DNA from: Streptomyces sp. I05A-00742
GTDB taxonomy: Bacteria > Actinomycetota > Actinomycetes > Streptomycetales > Streptomycetaceae
Assembly: GCF_013055795.1 (NCBI RefSeq)
Contig: NZ_JABETO010000052.1
Location: 2,040 to 34,446 of the forward strand
DNA length: 32,407 nt
Reading direction: 5' to 3'
In this document: in pieces, positions 32,280-32,407 of the stretch
How the letters are laid out: each line of letters begins with the position of its first letter
Numbering within the stretch: position 1 is the stretch's first letter
Made by a program: the position numbers and the translations under genes
Notes under the pieces: generated by a model
What the model saw: the letters and a program-made list of their open reading frames with translations, nothing else
Database searches by the model: none
What the model was told of the DNA's origin: nothing

Positions 32280-32407
32280 ACAAGCCCTCGGCCTATTAGT
32301 ACCAGTCAGCTCCAACCGTTACCGGTCTTCCACACCTGGCCTATCAACCCAGTCGTCTACTGGGAGCCTTACCCACTCAAAGGTGGTGGGAGCCCTCATC
32401 TCGAAGC
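32280..32407 (-). rRNA. rrl: 23S rRNA, 3' end (partial)
   Basis: The minus strand reads GGGCTCCCACCACCTTTGAG, then the conserved GACTGGGTTGATAGGCCAGG, GAGCTGACTGGTACTAATAG and GCCGAGGGCTTGTCC, which is the 3' end of bacterial 23S rRNA (the GGTACTAAT segment is domain VI). Most of the gene lies beyond the right edge. The 3' boundary is placed by analogy and may be off by a few bases. Confidence 0.95.

Noticed and set aside
31851..32315. Minus-strand 154-codon frame across the 5S gene
   Set aside because: Overlaps rRNA and the terminator.

Overview
The window is high-GC chromosomal DNA from an actinomycete, almost certainly a Streptomyces or close relative. Evidence: the very strong third-position G/C bias, GTG and TTG starts, several apparently leaderless genes, a Streptomyces-type 5S/23S rRNA, and a gene order matching the conserved actinobacterial block HAD phosphatase - small protein - tlyA - nadK - recN - pyrG - Nudix - parA - scpA (in M. 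tuberculosis, from memory, roughly Rv1692 to Rv1709). Most genes are on the minus strand, so this block reads from right to left.

Layout, left to right. 1-481: 5' part of a minus-strand gene, probably scpA (segregation/condensation kleisin). Its reading frame runs through an intergenic-type repeat element and then through 20 perfect 12-bp repeats to the window edge. 579-2284: a ParA ATPase gene overlapping a small ribbon-helix-helix-like protein gene. 2586-3710: alanine dehydrogenase. 3898-6060: P-loop/TPR protein. 6189-8551: Nudix hydrolase and CTP synthase. 8980-15527: accessory genes (GH15 glycosidase, a 522-aa unknown, a PucR-type regulator, a family 4 glycosyltransferase). 15744-21255: recN, nadK, tlyA and a 102-aa protein, split by an opposite-strand S41 protease lipoprotein gene. 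21325-21672: SCP2-like protein. 21650-26658: a complete iron-siderophore uptake locus (ATPase, two permeases, Tat-lipoprotein binding protein, siderophore-interacting flavoprotein) with an iron box in the divergent promoter. 26832-29225: HAD phosphatase and a DUF1015 protein, divergent. 29303-31924: an 873-residue protein with about 590 residues of Arg/Asp/Gly repeats before a TPR domain. 31992-32407: terminator, 5S rRNA and the 3' end of 23S rRNA of a minus-strand rrn operon.

The most interesting structure is not a gene. A family of about 100-bp elements sits at three of the five convergent gene ends that have a gap. Copies differ in sequence but keep two hairpins by compensating changes, and the first hairpin always has a GNA triloop. 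A truncated copy lies inside the probable scpA reading frame and abuts the 12-bp array, which encodes (VAPG)n. Other notable points are the long RD/RGG-like repeat protein beside the rRNA operon, seven starts without a clear ribosome binding site but with a TANNNT hexamer 6-8 nt upstream, a 52-bp perfect palindrome between two convergent genes, and an uncharacterised 522-aa three-part protein.
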